From Trachythela sp. YZ-2020 (taxonomy: Eukaryota; Cnidaria; Anthozoa; Malacalcyonacea; Clavulariidae): a stretch of 64,000 bases of DNA. A model generated the notes under the pieces. That model was given only the letters and a program-made list of their open reading frames with translations. It searched no databases and had not been told where the DNA came from. Shown in pieces: positions 20,223-32,700 of the stretch. Within the stretch, counting starts at the first letter, position 1. Each line of letters opens with the position of its first letter. The stretch lies in assembly GCA_016169945.1 (NCBI GenBank), contig JADLSH010000358.1, forward strand, positions 4,869,001-4,933,000. The letters run 5' to 3'. The position numbers were made by a program, and so were the translations under genes.

Positions 20223-23200
20223 ATGGGTAACGAGCAGAGTGTAGAGCAGACCGCTAGTGGTTACATTGCAGAGGCATTATTCCCCGTGGCAACATTGAGA
20301 AGAGTACGAGTGGGCGACTTGACAATGGGAGTCGAAACGTTGCCTAGAGGTATACGCATTGGTCCTCGACCTCGTTCATTTGATCCGCTTGGTGAAGCGT
20401 TGGGTGGTTTGATGGAATTATTGCAAACACTACTTTTATCAAGTTCGGAAGATAGCGGTCATTTTATTCTTGTACTGCTATTTACTGCTTGGTGTGAGTA
20501 CATCACAAAGGTCTGTGAGTTAGTCATGTAAATATACATTGTGTATTTTATTACAAATCTTACACGGAGCCGAAATGAAGTGATCCAAAGGCAATATTAA
20601 GCAATATGACAATAAAAGTTAGCCGTTTTATAGGGCCGTCTGATTAATACGATTATAGCACAGCACACACGTAGCATATATATGCAATTTGAAAAATTAA
20701 GACGTCTAGTCTAGCTAGTACTAACATAATATAAATACACACATCGTATAGACCGCGCGCGCTTCCTTGTCATGACCAGGGCGCTTATATACTTAGTATA
20801 TAAGCGCCCTGGTCATGACAGATTCTAGGTACATGCTCTGCAGGGGCCTGTTGTAAGAAACTGAATGAATACCCGTTTTGTAGCGGATTTGTAGTCAATT
20901 CCAAAATTTTACGCAATTCTGATTCAGGCCTTCTCACTCACCATGCAAAACTCAAAATCGCCAAACATGGAGCTCTATAGCTACTAAGGTTTGACAGTGC
21001 CGTAGGAAGCTTTTTCGGATTGGGGAGGCTGAAATTCACCGAAAATTTACCGACGACGCAGGGCAAAAAAAGCGATGTTAGTTACTAACCTCAGCGAGCG
21101 GACATTGTTATTGGGGGCCGAACCTAGGTAGGTCTGGGGGCATGCTCCCCCAGGAAAATTTTGCATTTTTGAAGCCTCAGAGAGTTTCTAAAACCTAAGA
21201 ATTCAATGTTTTTAACTCACTCTTTACAACCTCATGTGCTCCGTATACAATTACAAGCGTCGGTGAATTAGTTTTGTTCCTTTTGATATACACACACGAT
21301 GTGAACTGACTGTAACGAAAAACTATTACAGATGAGTTGATTGTAGATGGCTCTGCAAGAAATAGATAAGTATGAAAAGAAGTATACAATACTGGATGAG
21401 CAAATTACCGCAGACGGTGCTGTGCCGTGGCTGTTGTTGTTTGAAATTTTAAAATTTACCGACCAATTTACTTTCAAATTCTACGTTTGAAGGTCAATCA
21501 GTTTACTGACATTGTTTTAAAAATTTGGGTTGTAACACCCCCTACACCCCCCGCTCGGTACGCCACTGTCTAAATGTCTTTGGAAGTTAGGCTAGTGACT
21601 TATTAAATCTGTTTTCCAAGAGTTACTGAAGTGTTTCTGTTCAATAATTGTAAGTGAAACGGTTAACTGAAATTACGGAAATTTATTTCACAAATTATTG
21701 GGGGTTGCAGCCCGACAAGCCCCTGTTGCTACGGCCCTGTTTGAAAAGCACAAAACACGGTAATTTTTGTCTGTGAAACGAGATGAAACCTCAAATATTT
21801 AAGGCCGACTAAGACAGGACGAGTAGTCAGCAATGCTTTGGATGTAATGCATGTATTTTCTTGATTTTTACTACATAATTATATGACCATATATCGGTTG
21901 GTTTTTTAAACTTGTTTCCATGTTGAGTTTTTAATTATTGGTGAAATTAGTTTCGAAATCGTAAAAATAATGTAACGGGTAAAGAAAGGCTTTAAATATT
22001 CAATGTAGAAAATAGAATTTACACAGTTGAAAACGTTTTCTTGTGAAACGTGAAATGGCTGTTTTTCCTCACGTGAAACGTGATCCTTATCACCCCCTTA
22101 ATTGGCATTATTATTATTATTATTCAATTCGTCACAAATGTTTACAAAAGGCAATGATTTACATAACATATTACAAGACAACCTACGTGACTGGGATGTT
22201 GAACAGGACTTTCGTCCCAATTAATACCTCACCCCTTATAGTTTATATAACTAGGCACTTTCTCGGTGTAAGGACGAACGAAGGTCTACAACAGTTAGCT
22301 TAACAATAGGTTAACCCCTAATTCTAATGAAATGTCACGGTTAAAGAACGCACGGCATTGTGCATTTCGCGCTTTATAGAGGTCGAGGTTTCGCGGTTTC
22401 GACGGAGCCTTCAAACTTATGTCTTATATGAATTAGCTGTATACTTTAATGTACCCAATCAGTGCGAGGTCTCCTAACAAGCCAAATCTTTAAAGTGGCT
22501 CGCGATAGTTTTAACATTGAGTGTTGAGAAACCTTGAAGTTTCACTAACCCCAAATATAATTTTTGGTATGTGCAATATTTGGGTCTTTCTAAGAAACGT
22601 AATATATCTAAATGAAAACCTCATTTTTATCTTTTTCTCTGTCAAAGTTGCCGTTTTTGATGTCATTAGATGAATTTTAGCATAAAAAACAAAGGAAAAC
22701 TAATTTACAATTCATCAAATGACATCATAATGAGGTTTTTTACCATAAAGAATAACCTTTCAGAATAACCCAAATTAATATTACATATAACAAAAATCAG
22801 ATTTGGGGATTTAATCCAACATGACATTCGAAAAACTAATCAAAAGTGTAATGATTGACATGTTTTATGTCTTATTCATAGAACGGCAAAAATGGTTTCT
22901 AGAAGGGCAAAATTGCGAGTTGTTCTAGGCCTTCTCGCTCCCAGTCACTCCCCAGCAGCCAAGCATTGCGGAAGTGAAAGGCCAGGAACTAGGCTGAATA
23001 CCTTCAATCTTGCAGTGACAAAAGACCAATGGGCTAATAAAACACATATCCATAATTAACAACCCTATTTTGTAACAGGTGAAAAAAGCCTTGGAAAATG
23101 AAGCGCGATATTTCCCGGAAAGTGTCTTTATACCCGGTGGTTCTATAAGCAGGCCAGATTGGGAGAAAATGAGATTGACAGTATATGTGTTTAGTCAATA

Positions 23201-24158
23201 TGGAAAATACATCGATCAGCCGCACATGTGGGTTCACAAAGGCCTTATCATGGTGTATCTGGATCAAAGTGGCAAGTCGAAACAGCTGGTGCTCCATCGA
23301 TTTGATTTGTCGGCAGATAACCCGGAAGAACAGTCAAAGAGCCAACAACAGGGAAGAATCCAGGCAGGACGTGTACCTGCACATGAATACGCGGAAGAAT
23401 TCTATTACAGGTAAGCTTTTCTGCTGCCATCATGGGTGCAACTAGTAGAGGGTTAGGGGCTGAGATAATGTCATGATGATGATGATTATGATGATGATTA
23501 TGATGGTGTCAGTATGTAGATCATCCTAGTCTAACAAGAGAGAAATAGGAAATTTACCTTTAACAACAACATTCTTACATTTAACAAATCCCTTACATTT
23601 AAATGCATAAACCTTTACAGAACATTGATGAAAACCGGACAACGTGATGGCATCCCCAGCGAACTAATAAAAATCCTTGAGCGAACACAACCAGATGAAG
23701 TTGTTGGAAAGATGCTCAATTTTGCTGAAGGTTATCCTGATATGAACCCAGTCGATGTGGCCAACTCATTTCTACAATACGACGTGTATAATAATGTCAA
23801 CATGTTCCAAGGATCATCCGGATCGGGATCATCCGGATCGAGCTCTTCACGAGATAATGCGCTCACCGAAATGCTTCATATACGTGAAGACCTGTCGGTC
23901 GGATTTCCTAATTTACCTTCATACGAAGGCACCCTTGAAAACGTTTCTTTGCTTGACGTCTGGGGGGTGGTCCAGAAATCAATGAAAAAGTTCCCGAAGA
24001 AGTATAGTCTTCTGTTCGCTAACTGTATAGAGTTCGTTGGTACAATTATTGATGGTCTTAGACACGACCTGGACATGAAGGAGAACTGGGACGACCCGGA
24101 CTTGCAGGAAATTTATAGCCCCATACAATTACAAGCACGAATGTTGTCACAGTGGTAA
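20223..24158 (+). CDS. duplicated three-exon gene, copy B (apparently intact), unknown family
   Basis: Exons are 20,223-20,510, 23,079-23,410 and 23,621-24,158 (phases 0 and 2), 385 residues. The first donor is AAG/GTCTGT, weaker than copy A's GTATAG; the others are standard. MGNEQS fits N-myristoylation, and FILVLLFTAW (about 81-90) could add a membrane contact. Conserved-looking sites are PHMWVHKG (His145, His149) and LLFANCIEFVG (Asn341-Cys342). His followed far downstream by Asn-Cys recalls LRAT-like/NlpC-P60 hydrolases, which is a hypothesis only. A Gly/Ser run (about 270-285) comes from a short tandem repeat and is contracted in copy A. The ending DLQEIYSPIQLQ...SQW is lost from A by a frameshift. 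The pair lies head-to-tail about 12.3 kb apart, start to start. Confidence 0.7.
20768..20820. repeat. perfect 53-bp palindrome in intron 1 of copy B
   Basis: Arms of 25 bp (TGTCATGACCAGGGCGCTTA...) surround the 3-bp loop TTA. Copy A lacks it at the equivalent site (about 10,432), so it is an insertion or local event specific to B. Confidence 0.85.
21000..22550. other. intron 1 of gene B: repeat fragment and non-coding DNA
   Basis: 21,105-21,180 has the dispersed GGGGGCATGCTCCCCCAGGA motif with flanking AAAATTTTG, related to 28,320-28,370 and 29,828-29,865. (ATT)n occurs at 22,108-22,124. Nothing else is recognised. Confidence 0.5.
22555..22700 (+). repeat. duplicated intron segment (B side)
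   Basis: TTTTTGGTATGTGCAATATT through CTGTCAAAGTTGCCG matches 11,296-11,410 in copy A, confirming that intron 1 was duplicated together with the exons. Confidence 0.7.
23470..23510 (+). repeat. (ATG)n microsatellite in intron 2 of copy B
   Basis: Imperfect ATG/ATT triplet repeats lie just after the remnant left end of the hAT-like MITE. Confidence 0.85.
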
Positions 24159-24308
24159 CTACATAATTTGTTTATGAAACACAATTCAATGGAAACATTT
24201 AGTAATAGGAATTTTAAGGCAAACATATTTTAATAGTTTAAATAATTACTTGTAAAGTATCAAGATCAAGATTGTTTTGGCATCTTGTTCGATAGAACTA
24301 ATAGTAGA

Positions 24309-24690
24309 AGTTGTTTTGTAGATGGAATGCTCGAACGAAAATTGATATACATTTGCGAAAAATGCAACTTTTATACGCCCTCTAGGTCTGAAAATGTATA
24401 TAGATTTTCGTTCGAATATTTCGTTGAAATATTTACCCATACCTTATATTGGCAACACTGTACTATGTATTACACAAATTTGCGGTAACACTGTACTATA
24501 TATTACACGAATTTGCGGTTAATGCTCAGCGACTGGACTCTGTAGCTCAGTTGGTAAGAGCGCTGCACCGGAATCGCAGGGCCGCAGATTCGATTCCTGC
24601 CAAAGGGCCTAAAGTTGACAAGACCTTTTTCGCTGGTTAGGTGTCACAATGTATATAAATTTTCGTTCGAGTATTCCATCTACAAAACAC
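24309..24690. repeat. tRNA-derived SINE-like unit with inverted partial copy (copy B)
   Basis: 24,537-24,605 has the same tRNA-like head as copy A (A box TAGCTCAGTTGG; B box AGATTCGATTCC). The body to 24,690 is repeated inverted at 24,309-24,390. It lies about 150-530 bp downstream of gene B and could form a hairpin in a read-through 3' UTR. Confidence 0.65.
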
Positions 24691-24799
24691 CTTCTAAATA
24701 ATTACTGGCCCACCCTGGCGCTATAGTCCACCATAAAACACTTCAATGGACGGTCGATGCATGAAGGGGCTTTTGGGGATTGTACCCTTGAATTTCGGC

Positions 24800-25700
24800 C
24801 GTAGTTCTTTATATAGTGTCTGGGTATGAGGCAGCTTTACTGTTACCCAAAATGCTCTTGATCAATATTCTACTCTCCACTGTAGATGTGAGGGATAAAG
24901 TATAGTAATTGTGGGATAAAATACTGATAAATCTGATCATTGTATGAAATTCAATGTTAATATGATAGGAATTGAATTCAGCTATCGCAGTTGTACTGCT
25001 CAGTATTGCTTGTGTAATTTACCAATTTAAAGAATATTGATTGAAATAAATGCATTTATTATATAAAGTATAGTGCTTTATAGAGATTTCGAGCACTGAT
25101 AAAACTGATAATCTCACATGTGAAAATTATCGCTTTTGAAGTTTATGAAAATGGATATTTTATTTTATTTTATTTGAAAAGACTGTCCTTTATATAATAA
25201 ACAGAAAAATACATGGATGCTTGGAAATACCAGATTTATTTCGAGTGTTGAACATAATATCTCACGAGTGAGCGCAGCGGACGAGTGGGATATCATGTTC
25301 AACACGAGAAATAAATTTTCGCACCCATATTTTATTCTCTATATAATAGTATTATAGAACTATTGAAGCAATGCTGTTTAACTATATTTTTGTATTCTTA
25401 TAAAATGGTAGAATTGCGTGCAAAAACTCAAATCTAACTATAATCAAGGTATATGAACACTAATTCATTATTGAAGAAATCTATTTTTCTCTTATGACCG
25501 TCTCAACCAACATTCACGGGTAATCGCATTTAAATATTTGAAACAACGTTTCAATTCAAAACTTGTATTTCAGTTTCATTTATAAAGACTGAAGCAAAAC
25601 CCTCCACTGGTTTCATTTCTAATTAATTTCGCTATGCTTCTATTCTATTGTAAGAAGGCACTTTGCAAAATTAAGGCATAATACCATTTTACTGTTAATA
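24800..25700. other. B-specific insertion region with an 80-bp palindrome
   Basis: Copy A has no counterpart for most of 24,810-25,510. 25,236-25,315 is a palindrome (TTTATTTCGAGTGTTGAACA ... TGTTCAACACGAGAAATAAA) around GAGTGAGCGCAGCGGACGAG. No coding potential is recognised. Confidence 0.55.
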
Positions 25701-25733
25701 CAATTTTACGTTGTAATGCTCTAAACGTCTTGG

Positions 25734-25829
25734 GCAGGGGTGTAGTGGATGGGGCAGGGGTGTAGTGGATGGGGCAGGGGTGTAGTGGATGGGGCAGGGG
25801 TGTAGTGGATGGGGCAGGGGTGTAGTCGT
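25734..25829 (+). repeat. 20-bp tandem repeat, about five units (copy B)
   Basis: The unit GGGGCAGGGGTGTAGTGGAT is homologous to the array at 14,938-15,033. Within B the units are more alike than the A and B arrays are to each other at the variable position (TTGAT versus TGGAT), suggesting local homogenisation. Confidence 0.9.
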
Positions 25830-26410
25830 TAGAATTCCATGCCGACTAGGCCTCCCTATATTCTTGCAGTTCCATAATCTTAACCTGAAAAGTTCTTTGG
25901 ACTGTAGTGTTAACATTTCAGTTATTTCCAACAATAATGATTTCAGTAATACTTCACACATTGAGACAGTCAGAAAGTTAAATCCTTTCTTTTTAAAAAA
26001 AGCAGCAATTGAACAATTTCTAGAACCAAAAATAGATATAGGAATTTTCCAAGTCACCCCTTCCCATGCGTCGTCACCCCTCCGTTTAAGAGCCCCCCTT
26101 GTTAGCGTTCCACGACCACACCACTGTTCTTGGGAGGTGTAATTCGACATACTCGCAACACAATGCGTCATTCTCACGAGCAATCGCCTTTAAATTATGA
26201 AAACATGTTGTATTCATGCAGTTCCACTGTAATAGACACTAAAGCAAAGACCTCCACCGGTTTCATTTCTAATTCATTTTCCAATGATTTTATTCTTTCA
26301 GAGAATTCACAGTCGAAAATGGTCACCATGAATGACGATACGACATATATCCTTCTTGCTTCGACATTTTCGTTCGTTAAAAGATATAATATATTCTAAC
26401 GGAAGGTATA
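25830..26410 (+). repeat. duplication copy B, right end
   Basis: It matches 15,034-15,645. Homology ends near 26,410 (GGAAGGTATATATT). No gene is recognised. Confidence 0.75.
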
Positions 26411-26693
26411 TATTATATACCGAGACTAACACAAGTGTTACCGTCACACAGTGCCAGCTTGCACAGCTATACTGACCCACAAACTATTCCTGAACACCTT
26501 CATAAATTGTTCACTCGTTACCGGTAGTCCCCATTAAAGCGTTGTTTAGACATTCCTAAAAGTCAAACATCGCAAATGTGTAATGATCAATTACGTACTT
26601 GAAAAAATTAAATCTAATATACATAATAAATTTGCTTACTTTTTAGTGTTTTTGATGCGGCGCTTTTTTGAGGACGGCGCTCTTAAAAATATT

Positions 26694-26738
26694 CTATTTA
26701 CATCTGCCTTCACAACGGAATTGCGCATTTCCAAAGTT
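26694..26738 (-). CDS. MTAP: proposed terminal coding exon of MTAP
   Basis: Exon 6 ends at a strong donor (AAT/GTATGT at 27,349), 41 codons after VSVDSV, where family members have about 10-16 residues left. A pyrimidine-rich acceptor (CTCTCTCCAG) opens a 14-codon frame, [14 protein letters not shown], in the right phase. Human MTAP ends with an NMAQF...type tail. The match is short and could be chance. Without splicing, exon 6 would run on to a stop at 27,250. Confidence 0.35.
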   Translation of the reverse strand, partial: NFGNAQFRCEGRCK

Positions 26739-29700
26739 CTGGAGAGAGTGTTAAGAGCATTGAAATATGCCCACTTTAAACTTAAAAACAATGTAGTAGT
26801 ACATGGTAATAGATGTCCGAGGCTCATAATTGAGATGTACTGTAGTTGCTTCGATTAAGCGCCGCGTTGTTGTGAATAAGCTCATTAAAATATTTTTGCC
26901 ATCATATGCTGCGCTTAATCAGGGGGGGACACGCTTAAACGAGTAAGTACGGTAAGTTGATGTCGACAAGCGACGTTCTTGACAACACGGACTTAGCTGT
27001 TAATTATGGCGTCAGTAGTTATGTCTTGAATTCAAGAACGGCTAATGATAACAGTTAACATTGTAACTGATTGGATTACCCTATTTAAATAAAAGTATCT
27101 ATAATCTAATTTCACCGTCGTGGTTTCAAAAAAAGAACAGCTGTCGCCATCTATAACGGCTCGATTTACTTCCGGCTGGCGTTCTTGAATAAAAAACATT
27201 GCTTGCTCTCTAGTAACTCGACTGTAAGTTTGCAACTAAGAATAATTTTTCACAGATAAGTGATTGTAAACAGTAGAAATTGTCTGTACACAAGCCAATA
27301 GCAATATCTAAGACGGACGAACAATTTAATTACAAATTTACGACATACATTTAGTTTCCTTTTTTCCTCATCCCATTTTCTCTCTGCAATTTTTGGAACC
27401 GCTGCAATGATTAATTGAACAGCTTTTTCGATATTCCCTTTGAAGGCTTGTAAGACTGAATCCACACTGACCTTAATTAATAATACAATTCAAAAGAACC
27501 AAATATTAACATTTATTATCTCCAGAACCTAATTGGGATTGTTGATTGACATCATTGTTGACGTCAATTGGGATTATTGATTGACAAGAGATTGCTGAAT
27601 TTTCTTGAAAAAATCAAGTGCTATTTCCAAGTCAATTTGGATTTCGTGCTAACCACTGTACAACCCATGCAATCGAATCCTGCTTATTACTGACAAAATT
27701 CAAAAAGCAAGTTTAAGGACCATTGCTGTTTCTATTGTATATAAATGATTTTAGTAACTGCAACAAAAAATTGATATCCATCTATGTGCAATCTGCTTTG
27801 TTCTCATGAAAATCTTGAATGTTTAGAATGAATTTAAAATTTCAGGGTTATAATAAAAGGTTATCTCTAAATATTGAAAAATCCAATTTTGTTCTTTTTT
27901 ATCCACCTCAAAAAAGAATAAATTCTTCCATAGATCTTAAAATTCATAAGAAGAAGATTAAAGAAAAGAGAAGTATAAAATATTTAGGAGTTCTAATTGA
28001 TTGTCATCTAAACTGGAAGGATCGTGTCCTACCTCTAACTGCTGCTGGTTAATGACAGGACATGAATCGTTCTGGAAATTTACTAACAATTGCAAAGTCA
28101 TCAACCTGTAATGCAACTCCGGGGGCAGAAGGGTGTTTCGTGGTAGCTTATAACAACGAAATTTTTAATGTAAAATCTCCTAAAAGATGAAAACTTATAT
28201 ATAAGTTTGCAAGTTAGGTATTTTTTGAAAGGCAAATATATCATCTTCAACCAAAATAACTACCTCTTGGTCGACATTACCAGTGGCGGGGGAACATTAC
28301 TTTGGTTGGGGGGGCGCTAAGCAAACTGAAGGGGGGTCCGAGGCATGCTCGCCCGGACAATTTTGAATTCTGGAGTTTCTGAAATGGCCTTTCCTGCGTT
28401 TTAGGGAAGATTTGACATGCAGAAACCAGGTTATTTTGTTCATTTTCTATTTCAGGCAGCGAAGAATCTGACATCTTCGTATTAAGTTCTCCCGCTCTGA
28501 TCTATATTTGGGGTGGGGGCTTAGCCCCCCTCGCACCCCCCCCCTGTTCCATATAACCTGTATATGCCATTTTATTTTGATGAACGTTTGATGTCTTGTT
28601 CATTAATCTTTACAGGTGCATGCAGTATTTACAAAATATGAAACAAAAAATTTCTTTCATGATGATAATAATACAATGATAAAAACATGGTAAATTAAAA
28701 TATTTGGATACTTACAACATTGCCATCATCTTTCCAACAGTCATAATCTGTAACCAGACACATGGTTGAATACAGAAGACCAGCTTCTTTAGCTAAGCAA
28801 ACTTCTGGGACCGTTGTCATGTTCACAACATCACAACCCCAACTCTGAAACAATTTACTTTCCGCTTTCGAAGAAAAGCGAGGTCCCTCCACTGTAATCA
28901 CCGTTCCATTTGGATGATGTGAAAAGCCCATTGATTTCGCAGTATCGATTAAGATCTAAAGGAAGGGTAAAGAAATGAATAGGTTGTTTTTCCTTCAAAA
29001 TACTGGATTATTTTAGTTTAAAAATTAATGCGATTAGTATAGGTATTAATACAAACAAAAAGTACAAGTGCATTAAAGAAGGTGAAGTAATACGAGAAAA
29101 ACAATTGCTACTTGCGACAAGTATTTCAGCGCATGTTAACGTAGTAAAGTCTATTGATGTTGTCTCATGCTTTGTAATTTATGTGTGAACAATCTATATT
29201 AACATGTGTTGAAGTCAGTTTTGGTTGCAAGTTGCAGCAATTTTGTTGCTCTTATTACATCACCTTAAAAGATAGACGTACTGTATAGAAAATGATCGAT
29301 TAGTAATATGTTGCACCGTACGCCAATCTTAGATTTTAACATGCTGTTCAATAAATGACGTTTACTCTTTTCGAAAATTTTCTATTTTTTAGTACTGTGC
29401 GATTTACAGTACACGTGTGACTCAACATTTAAAATATTGTATTTCGTTTAGAGGTAGGTCCTCTGTTTGTGTTTATAAAACAACCATACATTAAAAGGTG
29501 CATGTATACGTGATGCATGCAAAACTAAATCCAAGGGTTCGACAAATAATCAAGGGCAAAAATCCATCTCAAAAGGTGAGGGGAGGGGGGATGGAGCATG
29601 TTATTAGTTATGGAGGCATGTAACACGTTTAACGTTTTCAGAGCATTTTCACATCATTTATAGACACTTTCCGACGGGAGTGTAACTTGGGTCTAAGCGT

Positions 29701-32700
29701 TAGGGGTGTGGGTACGTTTTGTCCGACGAAAGGGTGTGGTAAAGAGGCCGGCCAATACCAAAATTGTCTATCGAGGCCCCATGCCGCTAGCAAGAATGCG
29801 CAGGTATCGAGTGCCGAAAGCACTTAAGGGGGGTATGCGGGCATGCTCCCTCACAACAATTTTGACGCCCTTGAGCGAATTACTACAATTCAATATCTTT
29901 AATAACCTCGAAATAACTGGAAATTTTCCGACCTGTACGCTTTTGCCTGGTTAGGTTTGCCAGTTGGCCAATGCAGTACTGCTTGTCTGACTGAGTGCTG
30001 ACTGTTGCTACTAATACTAGCCTGACTAGTCTAGTACTTACTACATGCAGCTGCTGTATATATGCCAGTAAACCTTCCTCACGGGTGGTACCTGCATACC
30101 CGCAGCTTTTTTGCCGCAACTCTGAAAAAATCATTAGGTACAGTACGAAGTACGCATTGAAAATAAGGCTAAACTATACCTGTCTCAAAGGTTCACAAAA
30201 TGGTTCATCCATTGGTATATGGCAAACTCCTTTTAAATGTCCTTTTTCGCCATCATACAACGTCGATGGGCGTTTTGTTGTTCTGTCGATGAACTGATTG
30301 ATAAATACGAAATCTCCAGGGTGGCAATTTTCTTGTAAAGATCCACACGCACTAGTAGCTATAACATGGGTACAGCCGGCTTGTTTTAACGCGTAAATAT
30401 TTGCTCTGTAGTTGATCTTTGTTGGCATCAGGGAATGCTTTTTGTCGTGCCTGTATCATGAAAAATATTTCTGTAGCAATGTGGTTTACCTTCTTCCAAT
30501 AACTATAACCATACCATAGCCCTCAGAGTTGCAAAAAGGCTGCGGGTATGCGGGCACCAGCCGTGAGGAAGGTTTTCTGGCATTAGAGACCTTTAGCATC
30601 TCGTCACTTCCACGGCACCGCAAACCTCAAACTGCAGTTTGACGTCAGACGTTTTCCGTCAAGCTTTCGACATTTAGCATGGCGCTTTTTTCAAACCGTA
30701 CGTATACGTAAAGAGCGGGATTATAGGCAATAAACATGGCGACTGCAAGAAGGTATTGTTCATATTTGTCTCATTTTGTTTTTATTTACAAAATAGCCGC
30801 CATATTTAATTTCATTCATGCTGAGTGTTGGTCAATGTTTGCGATAATTTTAAACCAAAGAGCAATGTTTACAAGAGCAAATTACATATAAGTGAAAGAA
30901 CAAACTTTCTTCTGTACACCAATGATAGGTATACGTGAGATAAAACAATATTCAGGCAAACAAAAGCTGAGGTAAATGACTTACCTGAGAACCTTCTTCC
31001 TGCCGTCGAAAACGCCAAAAAAATACGTCAAACGCGACGCCAAGGACTGGTCACGTGATTTCTTGAGGTTTGCGGTTCGCGGGAAACGCAATGCTAAAGG
31101 TCTCTAATGAGGAAGGTTGAACGTGAAACATTCCATAATACTTAAATGTAATGATTCTGGTGTTATAACTCATGCAATGAAAACAAACATTGAATAATAT
31201 TTTGCAAAGCAGTAAGTACTATTTATTTTATTTATTTATTTACAAGCTTTGTCATAAATGACTGGTGATCCCTACAGGGCTTAATTGCCCCATTCACAGG
31301 GTCCCTTAATATATACATCTACATTAATTACAACACATTTTGTCTACAAGACTGGACAACAGACGACACGAGTGACATTTAACACAGACAGTTTTAAACG
31401 TTTGTGGGACATTAATATCATATATAAGTTCAGTCATTGCGTGATAATATTTCAACAAGTACGATTTAAATTGGCCAATGGTAACGTCAGCTTCGCGGAT
31501 ATGTGGTGGTAAGCAATTATAGGTTCTGGGAGTTCTATTGAAAAAACTATTTTGAAAGTTAAAGTGTTTACTCTTGGAACGTTTATTGTTATATTGCTAT
31601 TTGAACTACGCCTGGTGACACGATTACTTGACTTTACACTAATATTGGGATTATCTGACTTCATGGCTTTGAAAAAATACACGAAATCCAGGTACTCATG
31701 CCAGTAACACAAAGGAAGTAACCCTGTTATTAGCAGCCGGTCTTTGTAACAGGTTTCAGATCGAAACGGTAGGGACAAGATAAATCTGGTTGCACGCCGT
31801 TGACTTTCTCGATATCAAGGATAAGTAAGACAGACTGTGGTGACCAGACTTGTGAGCTGTACGCGAAGTGACTTCGAACTAACGTTTTATAAAGTGAAGC
31901 GCGTATACAGGGATCGTGCATGTCGATGGAAGATCTTCTTACAAACCCCAGCGTTCTGTTGGCTTTCGCACATACAGCAGCAACTTGCTGGCTCCATTTG
32001 AGATCCGCAGTGATCAAAACGCCGAGATCTTTTTGCACAGCCTTTCTGATAAGCGGAGTGTTGGCATGATCATCTTTGGTCAAGTGATAGAATGACTGCA
32101 CGTTAGACTAGTCAGGTTACTATATAGACGGCCGGCCAGCTTCGAAAAAAGTGACTGTCGATGGCATTTGTTTGTTAGAAGCAGGAAACCACACTAAATG
32201 TCATCGGAGTATGTTCACTTTGAAGGTGAAATTGGTTGCCTTCCGTAATTTTTCTATTTAAGTACCGAAATTGGAAGGTTTTTATAACGACATTTCGATA
32301 GATGGTAATCCATTTAAAAGCAATTTTCGATATCATGAATTTATTGTAATTGGTTCACTACCTAATTAGCATGTGCAAATTCCTCCTTTTCTTAATTGTC
32401 ATAACTCAAAGTGACATGCTAATGAGAAAATGGTATTACTATTACACTTGTTAAAATACCTGTATGGAGGCGAGTTTCAAAATAGGGATGGATTTATTAG
32501 GACGAGTGGTTACCCAAAGGCTTAAATTCGTAAATTATTGCGTTTAATTTCAAATATTTACCGATTTTGAAGGTCTATGTGTTGTAGTAAAACTACGTGT
32601 TTGCGCCAACATGCTGTTTTTAAACCATTTACATGCCAAAACTCGACTGGCTCAACAGAAATATATTGTGTTACACGGGTGGCAACCGGGCGTGTAATAC

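Noticed and set aside
27250..27348. Open frame continuing MTAP exon 6 to a stop at 27,250
   Set aside because: The residues after position 41 of the exon ([16 protein letters not shown]...) do not resemble any MTAP C-terminus, and a strong GTATGT donor sits exactly at the break.
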